Below are positions 1 through 5,587 of a stretch of 5,587 nucleotides of DNA, piece by piece. The position numbers and the translations under genes are program-made. Every line of letters begins with the position of its first letter. Position 1 is the first letter of the stretch. Where the stretch lies: the NCBI GenBank assembly GCA_947179265.1, contig CAMXBB010000101.1, positions 1 to 5,587 of the forward strand, read 5' to 3'. The notes beneath the pieces were generated by a model, which was not told where the DNA came from, ran no database searches, and worked only from the letters and a program-made list of their open reading frames with translations. Origin of the DNA: an uncultured Bacillota bacterium (GTDB lineage Bacteria; Bacillota_I; Bacilli_A; RF39; UBA660).

Positions 1-19
1 ATATATAATATCATTGAGT

Positions 20-25
20 GGTGAT
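20..25 (+). promoter_or_regulatory. ribosome binding site for the first gene (decides start)
   Basis: GGTGAT matches the 3' part of the extended Shine-Dalgarno consensus (AGGAGGTGAT). Its GG lies about 8 bases before the ATG at 30 but only 2 bases before the ATG at 24, and it overlaps or follows the GTG codons at 18 and 21. It therefore favours the ATG at 30 as the start. Confidence 0.5.
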
Positions 26-29
26 GATA

Positions 30-557
30 ATGAAAAAGGGAATTATTATAATTGGAATTATTGCTGTTTTGTGTGTTGTAGTTTTTGTTTTATTAAATAA
101 TGTTGATGGCGATTTGAATATGAACAATAAAACAGAAAACGATACACAAGAAAAGCAAGAAAAAATATTAAAGTATAATTATAAAGGGGTTAATTTAGTT
201 TTAGGAAAAGCATTTAATAGTAAAGATATTGATGCTGAACCTAAAGTATCTAGAATTCCTAGTTGTGCATTTGATGGTGAAGATGACGTATATACATATG
301 AGGATGTTGAAATAACAGCAAATAAAAATGATGATTCAGAAATCATTTATTCTATATATTTTTTGAATGATTCTATTAAGACAGACGAAGGATTAGCGAT
401 TGCTGATGATGTAGAGAAAATGGAAAGTATCTATGGTAAAGATTATACAAAAGAGAATGAACGTATTTTTGTATATAAATATGATAATGCTAATTTAGAG
501 ATTACAATTGATAATGATGTTGTTACTGGTATTGAATATGTATTAATAGTAAAGTAG
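30..557 (+). CDS. membrane-anchored extracytoplasmic protein with SCAFDG motif, function unknown
   Basis: The product has 175 residues from the chosen ATG. Residues 2-3 are lysines, followed by a hydrophobic segment (about 4-22), so the protein should be anchored in the membrane with its body outside. The only cysteine in that segment sits in AVLC, which is a poor lipobox, so a transmembrane anchor is more likely than a lipoprotein. A charged, Asn/Lys/Glu-rich linker (about 23-46) leads to a compact domain that opens with YKGVNLVLGKAF (about 51-62). It contains IPSCAFDGEDDVYTY (about 76-90), then KTDEGLAIADDVEKM and YGKDY, and ends in a beta-rich stretch finishing GIEYVLIVK. I recognise this as a type of small hypothetical protein seen in low-GC Bacillota, with no function I can name. 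Other in-frame starts at 18, 21 and 24 add at most four residues. The stop TAG abuts the next ATG directly, so it is probably co-translated with the transglutaminase-like gene. Confidence 0.8.
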   Translation: MKKGIIIIGIIAVLCVVVFVLLNNVDGDLNMNNKTENDTQEKQEKILKYNYKGVNLVLGKAFNSKDIDAEPKVSRIPSCAFDGEDDVYTYEDVEITANKNDDSEIIYSIYFLNDSIKTDEGLAIADDVEKMESIYGKDYTKENERIFVYKYDNANLEITIDNDVVTGIEYVLIVK

Positions 558-2129
558 ATGATTAACATGAAAAGAAGATGGGATTTAGTTGGGTGTATAC
601 TTGTTTCAGTAGTTGTTAGTGTAGTAGCTTTAATATTTATTTATCAACCCAAGTTTAAAGATGTAACGATTGAAGCTGGTAGTAAAGACTTGGATTTAAA
701 TCTATTTATTGTTAATAAGTTCTATTTAAAGAGAAGTAAATGTTTAACAGATATTGAAAAGATAGATTTAAATAAAACAGGTGAATATGATATTGAATTT
801 AGTTTTGGAGAAAAATCAGAAATAGTACATCTAAATATTATTGATACAACAGCTCCTAAAGTAAAATTTAAAGATATTACCAAGACCAGTGATTATAAAA
901 TTGATTTAAATGATTTTGTTGAAAGTGTAGAAGACGTTTCTAAATATGAAATAACTACAGATACCAATATCAAAGAATTATCATATGGTGAACATAAAAT
1001 CAATGTAATAGTAAAAGATAAGTATGGTAATGAAACTAGCAAGGCTTGTTTATTAAATATATCTTTTATATATGAAGAGGTTCATCATGAACTAGGTACT
1101 CCTTTACTTATAAGTGAGATTTTAGTAAATCCTAAGAAAGATACTAATTTAATTGATGAAAAAGAGCTAAAAGAAATTGATGTTGATAAAGAGGGAGAAT
1201 ATACCTTAGATATTCCTTATGAAAATAAAACTTATACCTCTAAGGTAATTATTAAGGATACTTTGCCTCCAGAATTAAATGTTAGAGATATTACGGTCTA
1301 TCAAGGAGATAAGAGTGTAACTAATAAATCATTTGTTAAGAGTGTTAATGATAATTCCAAAAAGGTTGAATTAACTTATCTTAATGATTTAGATTATGAA
1401 CGTGTTGGAACACAAGAATTAAAAATAGTAGCAACTGATGCCTATGGTAATAAAACAGAGAAGACGGCAAAACTTACGATAAAAAAGGACGATCGTGGAC
1501 CAGTATTTAAAGGATTATCTGATATCAATATTGTAAGAAATGCTAGTGTTGACTATAAAAAAGGTGTAAGTGCTATTGATGCTGTAGATGGCGAATGTGA
1601 TTTTTCTATTGATACTAGTAAAGTAAAATTAGATATTGCAGGAACTTATTATGCTAAATACATATCAACAGATAAAGCAGGAAACAAAACAACAAAAAAT
1701 CGTAAGATAGTTGTTAATCCTACACAAGCTGATATCGATGCTGAATTTCGAAAATATTATAATAAAAATCTTAAGGGTATGAGTGTGCTCGATATGGTAA
1801 ATTATATTAGAAAGAATACTGGATATAATAGTTCTTGGGGAAAACCAGATTCGGTATATTACATGCTTACAAATAATACTGGTAATTGCTATGTTCATGC
1901 ACTATTTTTAAAAAGAGCTTTAGACGAAGCGGGTATTAAAAATATGTTAATTCATACTATCGATAAAACTCATTATTGGAACTTAGTATATCAAAATGGT
2001 GTTTGGAGACACTATGATGCTACTCCAGGAAGACATACTACAGGTCCAGATACTGATGATGAAAAATTTAATAGTTCAAGGATGGAACATCGAGATTGGG
2101 ATAGGTCTCTTTATCCTAAAGCAGAATAA
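558..2129 (+). CDS. membrane-anchored Ig-like repeat protein with C-terminal transglutaminase-like domain
   Basis: The product has 523 residues. A short basic N-terminus (MKRRW) precedes a transmembrane segment (about 10-29), so the rest is extracytoplasmic. Five Ig-like beta modules follow: about 34-97, 101-168, 172-236, 239-308 and 315-387. Recurring signatures are DTTAP/DTLPP at module borders and KYGNET, AYGNKT and KAGNKT near module ends. The C-terminal domain (about 388-523) is transglutaminase-like: GNC places the nucleophile at Cys444, THYWN gives His472, and WRHYDAT gives Asp487, in the usual order and spacing. Family members act as protein cross-linkers or as cysteine peptidases on surface proteins or peptidoglycan; which applies here cannot be read from sequence. 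The start at 558 directly follows the previous stop with no clear Shine-Dalgarno. An ATG at 567 (MKRRW) is a good alternative, with the weak match TAGATGAT upstream. Translation probably depends on coupling to the preceding gene. Confidence 0.9.
   Translation: MINMKRRWDLVGCILVSVVVSVVALIFIYQPKFKDVTIEAGSKDLDLNLFIVNKFYLKRSKCLTDIEKIDLNKTGEYDIEFSFGEKSEIVHLNIIDTTAPKVKFKDITKTSDYKIDLNDFVESVEDVSKYEITTDTNIKELSYGEHKINVIVKDKYGNETSKACLLNISFIYEEVHHELGTPLLISEILVNPKKDTNLIDEKELKEIDVDKEGEYTLDIPYENKTYTSKVIIKDTLPPELNVRDITVYQGDKSVTNKSFVKSVNDNSKKVELTYLNDLDYERVGTQELKIVATDAYGNKTEKTAKLTIKKDDRGPVFKGLSDINIVRNASVDYKKGVSAIDAVDGECDFSIDTSKVKLDIAGTYYAKYISTDKAGNKTTKNRKIVVNPTQADIDAEFRKYYNKNLKGMSVLDMVNYIRKNTGYNSSWGKPDSVYYMLTNNTGNCYVHALFLKRALDEAGIKNMLIHTIDKTHYWNLVYQNGVWRHYDATPGRHTTGPDTDDEKFNSSRMEHRDWDRSLYPKAE
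657..1481 (+). repeat. duplicated pair of Ig-like modules (A-B-A-B) within the transglutaminase-like gene
   Basis: Residues about 34-168 and 172-308 form two copies of a two-module unit offset by about 138-140 residues. The A modules share a start (VTIEAGS against VHHELGT), a middle (KTGEYDIEF against KEGEYTLDI) and an end (IIDTTAP against IKDTLPP). The B modules share FKDIT against VRDIT at the start and the end patterns VKDKYGNET against ATDAYGNKT. Conservation is at protein level; the DNA has diverged, so the duplication is old. A fifth module (about 315-387) resembles B (STDKAGNKT) and has no A partner. Confidence 0.65.
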
Positions 2130-2133
2130 ATTA

Positions 2134-2140
2134 GTGAGGT
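2134..2140 (+). promoter_or_regulatory. ribosome binding site for the FkbH-like gene
   Basis: GTGAGGT contains GAGGT, a good Shine-Dalgarno match ending 9 bases before the ATG at 2150. It lies in the 20-base gap after the transglutaminase-like gene, the widest gap in the window. The FkbH-like gene can therefore start independently rather than by stop-start coupling. No promoter or hairpin fits in this gap. Confidence 0.65.
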
Positions 2141-2149
2141 TAAAAAGAA

Positions 2150-3916
2150 ATGAAAGAGTTAGAGTATCCTTTAGATATTGATTATATATTAAAAAATAAA
2201 AGACATATTAAAAAAGAGTTATTGAATAATAACTTTAGTGTTGAAAAGAGAATAGCAATATTAGGCGGATCAACGACTAGTGATGTCAAAAATATGCTAG
2301 AGATATTTCTATTAAATTATGGTATTAAAGCGGAGTTTTATGAATCAGAATATAATAAGTTTTATGAAGATGCTGTATTTGCAAATGAAGAATTAACAAG
2401 ATTCAATCCAGATATTATCTATGTTCATACCACAGTAAGAAACATTAGAGCATTCCCAAATATAACTGATACTGAAGAAGAAATAAATGTTAAACTAAAT
2501 AGTGAAATAAATTGCTTTTATGAAGTATGGAATGGATTAAAAAAGTATAATGCTATTATCATTCAAAATAATTTTGAACATCCTAGCTATCGTTTACTTG
2601 GAAATAGAGAAGTTATTGATATTCATGGTAAGATTAATTTTATTAATAGATTGAATAGTTTATTGGTTAATTATGCAAATGAAAATAAAAATTTTTATAT
2701 CAATGATATAAATTATGTTTCATCATGTTTTGGATTAGATAATTGGTTTAATGAAGCTTTCTATCATATGTATAAATATGCCATGGATATGAGAGCAATA
2801 CCATATTTATCTTATAATCTATCACATATCATTAAGGCATTATATGGAAAAAATAAAAAAGGCTTAGTCTTAGATATGGATAATACCTTATGGGGTGGAG
2901 TTATTGGCGATGATGGAATTGAAGGTATCAAGATTGGTAGTGAAACTCCTGATGGTGAAGTTTTCTATGCCTTTCAAAAATATTTACTCGAGCAAAGTAC
3001 TATTGGAAATATCTTGATGGTTAGTTCTAAAAATGAAGAGGAAAATGCTTTAGCTGGTTTAAATCATCCATCAAGTGTGTTGAGGCCTGATGATTTTACA
3101 ATTATCAAAGCTAATTGGAATCCTAAGAGTGACAATATAAGAATAATCGCTGATACTTTAGATTTAGGAGCTGATTCTTTTGTATTCGTTGATGACAATC
3201 CTGCTGAAAGAAAGATTGTTAGTGATTCGATTAATGGGATTGCTGTTCCTGATATTAAAAATCCTGAAGATTATATAAGAATTCTTGATCGTAATGGATA
3301 CTTTGAAGTTATATCTTTATCACAAGAAGATTTAAACAAAAAGGATATTTATAAGAGCAATGCTGAACGTAAGAGTTTAATGAATGAATCAAGTAATTAT
3401 GAGGATTACTTAAGAGAACTTAAGATGCATGCTGAAATATCAGAATTTAAGGATATCTACTTAGATCGAATTACTCAATTAATTGGAAAGAGTAATCAGT
3501 TCAATTTAACGACTAGAAGATATACATTAAATGAGATAGAAGAAATAAGTAAAAGTGATGAATATATCAAGATTTATGGTAAATTATCCGATATCTTTGG
3601 TGATAATGGATTGATATCCGTAGTAATTGGTAAAGTCGATGGAAGTAATCTTCATATTGATCTATGGCTTATGTCATGTCGAGTATTAAAGAGAAATATG
3701 GAGCAGGCAATGTTGGATGAATTAGTTAATATTGCCATGAGTAAAGGCATTGAAAAAATCTATGGTTATTATTATCCAACAGCTAAAAATAAGATGGTAG
3801 AAAACTTCTATGAAGAGATGAAGTTTACTTTAATCGAAGAAGATGATACCCATAAAAAATATGAATTAAATGTAAGTGTTTACGAAAAACAAAATAATAT
3901 TATAGAGGTGAATTAA
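2150..3916 (+). CDS. FkbH-like HAD-IIIC protein, predicted glyceryl-ACP synthase
   Basis: The 588-residue product has the full FkbH layout. The N-terminal part (about 1-235) has an SGNH-like start, ILGGST with Ser41. The HAD domain begins with motif I, DMDNT (Asp242-Thr246), followed by the family signature LWGGVIGDDG. Motif II is VSSKNEEEN (Ser292/Ser293), motif III is Lys326 in NPKSDN, and motif IV is FVDDNPAER (Asp348/Asp349). A GNAT-like C-terminal part (about 410-575) carries GDNGLISVV and MSCRVLKRNME (508-518). Characterised FkbH-type proteins from FK520 and tetronate pathways take a phosphoglyceryl unit from 1,3-bisphosphoglycerate, dephosphorylate it and load glyceryl onto an acyl carrier protein. 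The next gene encodes such a carrier 2 bases downstream, which fits this reaction. The protein should be cytoplasmic. No key HAD residue is missing. The family is secure; the substrate is inferred, since some relatives may load a different acyl unit. Confidence 0.93.
   Translation: MKELEYPLDIDYILKNKRHIKKELLNNNFSVEKRIAILGGSTTSDVKNMLEIFLLNYGIKAEFYESEYNKFYEDAVFANEELTRFNPDIIYVHTTVRNIRAFPNITDTEEEINVKLNSEINCFYEVWNGLKKYNAIIIQNNFEHPSYRLLGNREVIDIHGKINFINRLNSLLVNYANENKNFYINDINYVSSCFGLDNWFNEAFYHMYKYAMDMRAIPYLSYNLSHIIKALYGKNKKGLVLDMDNTLWGGVIGDDGIEGIKIGSETPDGEVFYAFQKYLLEQSTIGNILMVSSKNEEENALAGLNHPSSVLRPDDFTIIKANWNPKSDNIRIIADTLDLGADSFVFVDDNPAERKIVSDSINGIAVPDIKNPEDYIRILDRNGYFEVISLSQEDLNKKDIYKSNAERKSLMNESSNYEDYLRELKMHAEISEFKDIYLDRITQLIGKSNQFNLTTRRYTLNEIEEISKSDEYIKIYGKLSDIFGDNGLISVVIGKVDGSNLHIDLWLMSCRVLKRNMEQAMLDELVNIAMSKGIEKIYGYYYPTAKNKMVENFYEEMKFTLIEEDDTHKKYELNVSVYEKQNNIIEVN
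3904..3910 (+). promoter_or_regulatory. ribosome binding site for the acyl carrier protein gene
   Basis: AGAGGTG is the strongest Shine-Dalgarno match in the window and ends 8 bases before the ATG at 3919. It lies inside the last codons of the FkbH-like gene. It fits a carrier protein that is made in excess over its loading enzyme. Confidence 0.7.
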
Positions 3917-3918
3917 TA

Positions 3919-4164
3919 ATGAGTAGAGAAGAAGTAATGGAAAGATTGAATGGAGTATTTATCGATCTATTTGATGATGAGAGTATCAAGATTAATGATA
4001 ATACTACAGCAAATGATATCGAAGATTGGGATAGTTTAGAGCATATCAATCTAATAGTAGCAATAGAACAAGAATTCAATATCAAATTTAATATGAATGA
4101 AGTAACATCAATGAAAAATGTTGGGGAAATGGTTGATATCATTACTTCAAGAATAGGTGCATAA
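3919..4164 (+). CDS. acyl carrier protein
   Basis: This 81-residue acidic, helical protein has the carrier signature DWDSLEHINLIVAIEQEF. Ser39 in DSL is the expected 4'-phosphopantetheine attachment site. The WDSLEHINL form, with His-Ile-Asn after DSL, is of the secondary-metabolism or polysaccharide-associated type rather than the DSLDTVEL form typical of housekeeping fatty-acid carriers. It should be a cytoplasmic carrier that receives the acyl unit from the FkbH-like protein and presents it to the downstream enzymes, as DltC presents D-alanine to DltB. It starts 2 bases after the FkbH-like stop, and its stop codon shares one base with the start of the VOC gene (TAATG). A phosphopantetheinyl transferase is needed for activity; none is encoded here. 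Confidence 0.95.
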   Translation: MSREEVMERLNGVFIDLFDDESIKINDNTTANDIEDWDSLEHINLIVAIEQEFNIKFNMNEVTSMKNVGEMVDIITSRIGA

Positions 4165-4541
4165 TGAAGTTTCATCATATTGGTATTGCAACAGATGATA
4201 TTCCTTCTTTAATAGAAAAAATAAATAAGTATTTTAATCTCAAAAACATAACTGATATCGTTTACGATGAATTACAAGATGGAAGTCTATGTATGGTTAC
4301 TTTAGATGATGGTACTAATATCGAACTTATCAGTGGCAATATCGTTGAAAATATCGTAAAGAAAAGAAGATATCTTTACCATACTTGTTATAGTGTAGAA
4401 GATATTGATTCTACTATTAAAAGTTTAATCAGTGATGGAGCAACTTTGGTAAGTGATACTAAGGAAGCTATTCTTTTTGATAATAAAAGAGTGGCATTTC
4501 TTATGTGGGATTTAGGTTTAATAGAGCTAGTTGAGGAATAG
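4164..4541 (+). CDS. VOC-family protein resembling methylmalonyl-CoA epimerase
   Basis: The 125-residue product has the two-module fold of the vicinal oxygen chelate (glyoxalase/epimerase) superfamily. It opens with FHHIGIATDDI, closely like the start of methylmalonyl-CoA epimerases, and ends with KRVAFLMWDLGLIELVEE, like their C-terminal KRVAFL...IEL signature. The four expected metal-ligand positions are filled: His5, Glu54 (in NIELI), His73 (in YHTCYS) and Glu121 (in LIELV). Members of this family act on the alpha carbon of acyl thioesters through an enolate held by a divalent metal. Beside an FkbH-like protein and a carrier protein, the likely substrate is an acyl-ACP or acyl-CoA, perhaps to set the configuration at C2; this is inference. 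Nothing else in the window suggests propionate or methylmalonyl metabolism. It starts within the carrier gene's stop codon, with AGGTG just upstream at 4155-4159, so the two are translationally coupled. Cytoplasmic; the exact reaction is unknown. Confidence 0.85.
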   Translation: MKFHHIGIATDDIPSLIEKINKYFNLKNITDIVYDELQDGSLCMVTLDDGTNIELISGNIVENIVKKRRYLYHTCYSVEDIDSTIKSLISDGATLVSDTKEAILFDNKRVAFLMWDLGLIELVEE

Positions 4542-4543
4542 TT

Positions 4544-5587
4544 ATGGGACTTACTAATTTAATATTTTTTATATTTGTATTTATATCAGTATTTATGTAC
4601 TATGTAATTCCTAAAAAATATAGCTATATTTCGTTGCTTATTTTTAGTTTGATATTTTTGTTTTATAATGCATTAAGCTTACATAATGTTATATGTGTAA
4701 GTATTATATTCTTAACCAGTTATATAGCAGGAATATTGATGAGTAAAGTGAGTAATAAAAGATTAGTTGCTTATAGTGGAGTAGCTATTATTCTTTTAGA
4801 ATTAGGAATACTTAAATATTCTAATCTATTCATCAATACGATTAATCTATTTGTACCTAAAAATATAGCTAATGTGGACATAATATCACCATTAGGGTTA
4901 TCATATTACTCACTTATTATGATTTCTTATATAATTGGTGTGTATTGGGGAACTCATAAAGAGGAGAAAAATATTTTAAAGTTAGCATCCTTTATGATTT
5001 ATTATCCAATTCTAACAAGTGGACCTTTCATAAAATATGATGACTATGTTGATAATTTAGATAAACATCAGTTCAAAATAGATAATATTATAAATGGCAT
5101 TATCAGAATGCTTTGGGGATTATTTAAAGTATTAGTTATATCAACAAGACTTAATATTTTTATAAGTGAGGTATATGGTAATTTAAGTGATTTCATTGGG
5201 ATATTCACTTTGTTAGCAATATTACTCTATAGTTTTGAGTTATATACGAATTTTTCTGGTTCTATAGATATTATCATTGGAGTATCTTTGATGTTTGATA
5301 TTCATTTACCAGAAAACTTTAAGAATCCATTTTCTTCCCAAACTATTACGGAGTTTTGGAGAGTATGGCATATTACCTTAGGTGAGTGGTTAAAGAATTA
5401 TCTTTTCTATCCTTTATTGAAGTCTAGTATTTTTCAACATCTAAATAAGACATTGAAAAATATATTTGGTAAAAAGGGTAAAGTAATAACCACCTATTTG
5501 GCTTTATTTATATTATGGCTTGCAATAGGTATATGGCATGGTGGTGCTTATAAATTTATCTTAGCATCTGGATTACTTCAATTTATC
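4544..5587 (+). CDS. MBOAT-family (DltB/AlgI-like) membrane O-acyltransferase, partial (3' end beyond window)
   Basis: An open frame of 348 codons runs from ATG at 4544 to the window edge without a stop. The ATG follows the VOC stop by 2 bases and has GAGGA at 4533-4537. The protein is strongly hydrophobic with many membrane segments. MBOAT landmarks appear in order: PLGLSYYSL from Pro116, YYPILTSGPF around Gly160-Pro161, NFSG around 236-239, PENFKNPF, then FWRVWHITLGEWLKNYL with His276, and GIWHGGAYKFI with the presumed catalytic His332. DltB-type proteins take an acyl group from a carrier-protein thioester and pass it across the membrane to teichoic acid; AlgI and PatA/OafB-type relatives acetylate surface glycans. 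Here the carrier protein two genes upstream is the natural donor. Full-length relatives have about 400-510 residues, so roughly 60-160 are missing, and an SGNH/DltD-like partner may follow. Compared with common DltB forms (DFSGYSD, FWRRWH), it reads NFSGSID and FWRVWH, so it is a divergent member. Confidence 0.92.
   Translation, partial: MGLTNLIFFIFVFISVFMYYVIPKKYSYISLLIFSLIFLFYNALSLHNVICVSIIFLTSYIAGILMSKVSNKRLVAYSGVAIILLELGILKYSNLFINTINLFVPKNIANVDIISPLGLSYYSLIMISYIIGVYWGTHKEEKNILKLASFMIYYPILTSGPFIKYDDYVDNLDKHQFKIDNIINGIIRMLWGLFKVLVISTRLNIFISEVYGNLSDFIGIFTLLAILLYSFELYTNFSGSIDIIIGVSLMFDIHLPENFKNPFSSQTITEFWRVWHITLGEWLKNYLFYPLLKSSIFQHLNKTLKNIFGKKGKVITTYLALFILWLAIGIWHGGAYKFILASGLLQFI

Noticed and set aside
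4..9. Exact TATAAT, a possible -10 promoter element before the first gene
   Set aside because: The sequence is very AT-rich, no -35 region is visible because the window starts here, and the same bases could be the end of an upstream coding frame. Not supportable from this window.
1665..1898. 77-codon open frame on the - strand
   Set aside because: It lies wholly inside the transglutaminase-like gene, whose catalytic domain is clearly coded on the other strand. No ribosome site or recognisable protein features.
2130..2149. Possible terminator or promoter in the 20-base gap before the FkbH-like gene
   Set aside because: The gap holds a ribosome binding site but no inverted repeat with a T-run and no room for a promoter.
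1996..2181. 61-codon open frame on the + strand spanning the end of the transglutaminase-like gene and the start of the FkbH-like gene
   Set aside because: Out of frame with two well-supported genes and made of shadow sequence over the conserved WRHYDAT region; no family resemblance.
3900..4178. 92-codon open frame on the - strand
   Set aside because: It mirrors the acyl carrier protein gene almost exactly; the + strand product has an unmistakable carrier motif, so this is an antisense shadow.
4337..4360. Short direct repeat around AATATCGT
   Set aside because: It encodes two similar residue triplets (NIV..NIV) inside the VOC protein and fits a surface helix or loop; too short to be a DNA element.
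2150..4541. FkbH-ACP set as part of methoxymalonyl-ACP or tetronate biosynthesis
   Set aside because: No FkbI/J-type dehydrogenases, methyltransferase, FabH-like or polyketide synthase genes are visible, and a DltB-like MBOAT follows directly. It remains possible if such genes lie outside the window.

Overview
The window is a compact, AT-rich block with every recognisable gene on the + strand. Base composition, codon choice (AAA, GAT, TTA, ATA dominate) and Gram-positive-style ribosome sites (GAGGT, AGAGGTG, GAGGA) point to a low-GC Bacillota organism, probably a host-associated Bacilli or Clostridia lineage. Tryptophan is always TGG and no long frame contains an internal TGA, so the standard bacterial code is in use. 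The species cannot be named from the sequence.

Layout: (1) 30-557, a small membrane-anchored extracytoplasmic protein of unknown function with an SCAFDG motif. (2) 558-2129, a membrane-anchored surface protein with five Ig-like modules and a C-terminal transglutaminase-like domain with an intact Cys-His-Asp triad. (3) 2150-3916, an FkbH-type HAD-IIIC protein. (4) 3919-4164, an acyl carrier protein. (5) 4164-4541, a VOC protein resembling methylmalonyl-CoA epimerase. (6) 4544 to the window edge, the first 348 codons of a DltB-like MBOAT acyltransferase. Gaps are 0, 20, 2, -1 and 2 bases, with no terminator between genes, so this reads as one operon that continues to the right and possibly also starts to the left.

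Working model: genes 3-6 form a pathway analogous to Dlt D-alanylation. FkbH would load a three-carbon unit from glycolysis (glyceryl from 1,3-bisphosphoglycerate) onto the carrier protein. The VOC protein may change the alpha carbon of that thioester. The MBOAT would pass the acyl group across the membrane to a cell-surface glycan or other acceptor. The two anchored extracytoplasmic proteins at the front would work on the same surface, but their link to acylation rests only on co-location. Family assignments for genes 2-6 are strong; the combined function is inference. No RNA genes, CRISPR arrays, mobile elements or terminators were seen.
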